24,091 nt of DNA, from assembly GCA_003446375.1 (NCBI GenBank), contig DMAW01000115.1:1-24091 (forward strand), given 5' to 3'. The stretch's first letter is position 1. Each line of letters starts with the position of its first letter. The DNA is from Eubacteriaceae bacterium (GTDB lineage Bacteria > Bacillota > Clostridia > Eubacteriales > Alkalibacteraceae). The notes under the pieces are model-generated. The model saw only the letters and a program-made list of their open reading frames with translations. It made no database searches and had not been told where the DNA came from. Below, piece after piece: positions 21,708 through 24,091 of the stretch. The position numbers and the translations under genes were made by a program.

Positions 21708-22736
21708 TTAAGAATTTTCAGCTATGTGGTAAACCAGTTTTTCAGTATCTTCCCAGCCGAGGCATGGATCAGTAATTGATTTGCCGTAAGTATTTTCTGA
21801 AATATCTTGACTTCCTTCAACAAGATAGCTCTCTATCATGAGTCCTTTAACCATTTTCTTTAGCAATGGATCGTATTTTCTGCTCCAGAGTATTTCCTTG
21901 GCGATTCTAGGTTGCTCTTTGAATCTCTTCATTGAATTAGCATGATTGGTATCAATGATGACTGCCTTGTTTTCAAATTCAGTGTTTTCATAAAGCTCGG
22001 AGAAAAACTTAAGGTCTTCATAGTGGTAATTTGGAACGTTCTTTCCATATGGATCTACAGCACCTCGGAGTATGGCATGAGAAAATGGATTTCCGTAAGA
22101 TTCAGCATCAAATCCTCTATAAATGAATCTATGAGGCTGCTGGGCAGCATTTATAGCATTAAGCATTACTGAACAGTCTCCGCTTGTGGGGTTTTTCATT
22201 CCAACTGGAATATCTACGCCGCTACATGTCAAACGATGCTGTTGATTCTCTACAGAACGCGCTCCTATAGCTATATAGCCTAAGATATCATCAAGATAAG
22301 AATAGTTATCCGGATAAAGCATCTCATCCGCCGCAGGCATGTGAAAATTTTCTAAAGCTTTGATATGTAGTTTTCGCATAGCCTTTATGCCCTCAGACAT
22401 ATCGGGATCTTTATTGGGATCTGGTTGATGAAGCATCCCTTTGTATCCACCGCCTGTCGTTCTTGGCTTATTTGTATAAATTCTAGGAACCATTAATATT
22501 TTGTCTTTTACAGATTCCTGGAGATGTGCAAGTTTATCGATATATTCACACACTGAATCTTCATTATCTGCTGAACAGGGACCGATAATTAAAAGAAAAC
22601 GATCGTCCTTTCCGGAAAAGATAGACTTGATTTCTTCAATTTTGTCTTGCCTAGCTTTCTGACTGGCAGGAGATACAGGCAGCAGCTCTCTTACTTCCTC
22701 TTTTGAAGGAAGTCTTTTGATTAATTTCATATTCAT
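21708..22736 (-). CDS. 3-deoxy-7-phosphoheptulonate (DAHP) synthase, class I AroF/AroG/AroH type
   Basis: It condenses phosphoenolpyruvate and erythrose 4-phosphate to DAHP, the first step of the shikimate pathway to aromatic amino acids. The 342 residues show the class I motifs LLIIGPCSADN (about 48-58), MVPRIYTNKPRTTGGGYKG (about 83-101), VGMKNPTSGD (about 198-207) and VIIDTNHANS. This is the E. coli AroFGH type rather than the short AroA(Q)-type I-beta form. Which aromatic amino acid inhibits it cannot be read, so no specific symbol is given. GAGGAG (22750-22745) lies 8 bases before the ATG. No other aro gene is nearby and no T-box or trp-like leader peptide is seen upstream. Confidence 0.95.
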   Translation of the reverse strand: MNMKLIKRLPSKEEVRELLPVSPASQKARQDKIEEIKSIFSGKDDRFLLIIGPCSADNEDSVCEYIDKLAHLQESVKDKILMVPRIYTNKPRTTGGGYKGMLHQPDPNKDPDMSEGIKAMRKLHIKALENFHMPAADEMLYPDNYSYLDDILGYIAIGARSVENQQHRLTCSGVDIPVGMKNPTSGDCSVMLNAINAAQQPHRFIYRGFDAESYGNPFSHAILRGAVDPYGKNVPNYHYEDLKFFSELYENTEFENKAVIIDTNHANSMKRFKEQPRIAKEILWSRKYDPLLKKMVKGLMIESYLVEGSQDISENTYGKSITDPCLGWEDTEKLVYHIAENS

Positions 22737-22794
22737 ATATATAGCTCCTCATAATGTATTCAATATCCATAATATAAAAATGGTTATTAAATAT

Positions 22795-22823
22795 ATTTTA
22801 TATAAAATAGCATAAATATTCAA
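22795..22823 (-). promoter_or_regulatory. Promoter of the DAHP synthase gene
   Basis: On the minus strand TTGAAT (22823-22818) and TAAAAT (22800-22795) are separated by 17 bp; they match 4 and 5 of 6 positions. The -35 lies within an inverted repeat. The predicted leader is about 50 bases. Confidence 0.5.
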
Positions 22824-22841
22824 TACATATTTATGCTATTT
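22805..22841. repeat. Perfect 15-bp inverted repeat upstream of the DAHP synthase gene
   Basis: AAATAGCATAAATAT (22805-22819) pairs perfectly with 22827-22841 around a 7-base loop. It is AT-rich. It may act as a weak terminator for transcripts from the IS30 side or as an operator, since it overlaps the predicted -35. Confidence 0.55.
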
Positions 22842-22892
22842 GATAATTTGAATAATTGCAACATTAAATGTCCGATAATTTTTAAAAGATTC

Positions 22893-24034
22893 TATAGTGT
22901 AAATATTTAACATGTTTAGTTGTACTTCCTAAGATGCCATTTCTATATCATATACTTTTATAGCACTCCTATATTTAAGTATCTTACGTGGATAATTGTT
23001 TATCCAATGTTCTATTCGTCTTATCTCTTTCTCTGTGAACAAGCTGATATCTGATCCTTTAGGAATGAATCTTCTGATTATCTTATTTGCATTCTCATTA
23101 CTTCCTCTTTCCCACGAACTATAAGGGTGAGCGTAATATGCAGTTGTTCGATTTTTCTTTGTTAATACTGACTTTTCAATTAGATTTTGGTTCACAAACT
23201 CACAACCATTGTCCATTGTTATGCTCTTAAATATTTTTTCAAACTTGTTTTGGTGCTTTCGTTCTAATTTATCTAGAACCTTACCTACACTTTTCTGAGT
23301 TTTATCTTTCATTTTGTATATTAGATTTTTTCTTGATTTTCTTTCTGTTAAAACTAACAATACTGCTTTAGAACCTCTTCCACTCACTACACAATCCATT
23401 TCCCAGTGACCAATACTTTCTCTGTTATTGACCTCCTCAGGTCGTTCATCAATACGCCTACTTGCTGTATTGGTAATAGATACCTTTCTTATTTGCTTAT
23501 ATTTTCTCTTTGGCTTATTTCTTTTTATTAACAAATGCTTATTATTTAGATTAAGGAATATATCTTTATCAATATAGTTATACACAGTTTTCGTACAGAT
23601 TGTCGTTTTGAACTGAATACCTTGTTCTTTGATTTCACCAATAACTGCATCTGGAGAATAATCCTCGTTGATTATCTTATTTTCTATATATTCAGCTAAT
23701 TCATGATCAGCACCAATTTTTAAGCCAGGTCCCTTGTTTACCGCATTTTCTCTGTACTTCGCTTGGGCAACATCTGCGCAGTACTCAGTTCTCTCGCTTA
23801 GGTCACTATTAAGTATTTTAATAGTTCCTCTTGCTATTTCTCGTCTTATGGTACGATCAGACTTATCTAGTGCTTTTGCAATATCAACATTTGATATCCC
23901 TTGTTTTTTTAATACTTCAATTTTATATCTATCTATTTCAGTTAAGTATTTGTTTTTCTTTGATTTTGTAGTATGATTAGTTAGATTCATTTGTCGACTT
24001 CCTTTATAGTGGGATTGTGGTGATTTACACTATA
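22893..24034 (-). mobile_element. IS30-family insertion sequence (ends approximate)
   Basis: An intact IS30-type transposase gene is bracketed by the inverted repeat TATAGTGTAAAT (22893-22904) and its complement (24023-24034). The repeats then diverge, so the exact ends are uncertain by a few bases. AGATT occurs just outside both ends (22887-22891 and 24037-24041) but is not symmetrically placed, so a target duplication is only possible. The length of about 1.1 kb is normal for the family. Confidence 0.75.
22929..23990 (-). CDS. IS30-family transposase
   Basis: The 353-residue protein has an N-terminal helix-turn-helix (LTEIDRYKIEVLKKQGISNVDIAKALDKSDRTIRRE, about 16-51). The DDE catalytic domain reads D199 (GHWEMDCVV), D260 (SITMDNGCEF) and E294 (YSSWERGSNENANKIIRRF), with 33 residues between the last two. 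This pattern is that of IS30 transposases. AAGGAAG precedes the ATG at good spacing. The frame is intact and reads towards the DAHP synthase gene. The element is probably still able to move, but that cannot be judged from one copy. Confidence 0.95.
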   Translation of the reverse strand: MNLTNHTTKSKKNKYLTEIDRYKIEVLKKQGISNVDIAKALDKSDRTIRREIARGTIKILNSDLSERTEYCADVAQAKYRENAVNKGPGLKIGADHELAEYIENKIINEDYSPDAVIGEIKEQGIQFKTTICTKTVYNYIDKDIFLNLNNKHLLIKRNKPKRKYKQIRKVSITNTASRRIDERPEEVNNRESIGHWEMDCVVSGRGSKAVLLVLTERKSRKNLIYKMKDKTQKSVGKVLDKLERKHQNKFEKIFKSITMDNGCEFVNQNLIEKSVLTKKNRTTAYYAHPYSSWERGSNENANKIIRRFIPKGSDISLFTEKEIRRIEHWINNYPRKILKYRSAIKVYDIEMAS

Positions 24035-24091
24035 TCAGATTTCTTCAAATGAATCTTTCTTTATTTATTCGGTCATTTCATTTTACAACTT

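Noticed and set aside
22737..22928. T-box or leader-peptide attenuator before the DAHP synthase gene
   Set aside because: No T-box core, no short aromatic-rich reading frame and no alternative terminator pair was found.
22887..24041. AGATT as target duplication of the IS30-family element
   Set aside because: The copies are not equally spaced from the terminal repeats and IS30 elements usually duplicate fewer bases; it is kept only as a possibility.
1..24091. CRISPR array, tRNA, rRNA or replication origin
   Set aside because: No regularly spaced repeats, no cloverleaf or rRNA sequence and no DnaA-box cluster was seen on either strand.

Overview
This window looks like chromosomal DNA of a strictly anaerobic, fermentative, low-GC Firmicute, most likely a member of the Clostridia. 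The evidence is the AT-rich coding sequence, strong AGGAGG ribosome binding sites, a CIRCE-controlled hrcA-grpE-dnaK-dnaJ operon, pyruvate formate-lyase, two different [FeFe]-hydrogenase proteins and many Fe-S proteins. The genus cannot be fixed from sequence alone.

Layout. (1) 1-4838, plus strand: the class I heat-shock operon, opening with a promoter and a perfect CIRCE operator and closing with a terminator after dnaJ. (2) 4867-5404: mscL, whose product carries a C-terminal zinc-ribbon-like tail. (3) 5410-6346, minus strand: an FMN nitroreductase and a small thioredoxin-fold protein. (4) 6409-9525, minus strand: a compact three-gene operon encoding a [2Fe-2S] thioredoxin-fold ferredoxin, a PAS-containing sensory-type [FeFe]-hydrogenase and a SpoIIE/PP2C-type phosphatase. 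A promoter and a near-consensus Rex operator lie in front of it. (5) 9711-10957, plus strand: a Crp/Fnr regulator and a membrane Fe-S protein; between them a GTGA-N6-TCAC site sits 41.5 bp upstream of the predicted transcription start. (6) 10981-13954, minus strand: pflB-pflA with a repeat-rich upstream region. (7) 14174-15481: an intact IS3-family element with 20-bp inverted repeats and a -1 frameshift site. (8) 15730-20341, plus strand: the hndABCD operon for a multisubunit NAD(P)-linked, probably electron-bifurcating, [FeFe]-hydrogenase. (9) 20340-22736, minus strand: a class II photolyase and a class I DAHP synthase. (10) 22893-24034: an IS30-family element.

How the genes may work together. 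Regions 4-8 form a redox and fermentation island. PFL makes acetyl-CoA and formate, and the Hnd hydrogenase disposes of NAD(P)H and ferredoxin electrons as H2. The sensory hydrogenase plus phosphatase could convert H2 or redox state into protein dephosphorylation. A Rex-type (NADH/NAD+) operator and a Crp/Fnr-type regulator provide transcriptional control. The most interesting parts are the sensory hydrogenase-phosphatase module, with its Ser in place of the usual proton-relay Cys, and the well-formed regulatory sites on either side of the crp gene. The target of the phosphatase, and any link to hnd or pfl, is inference.
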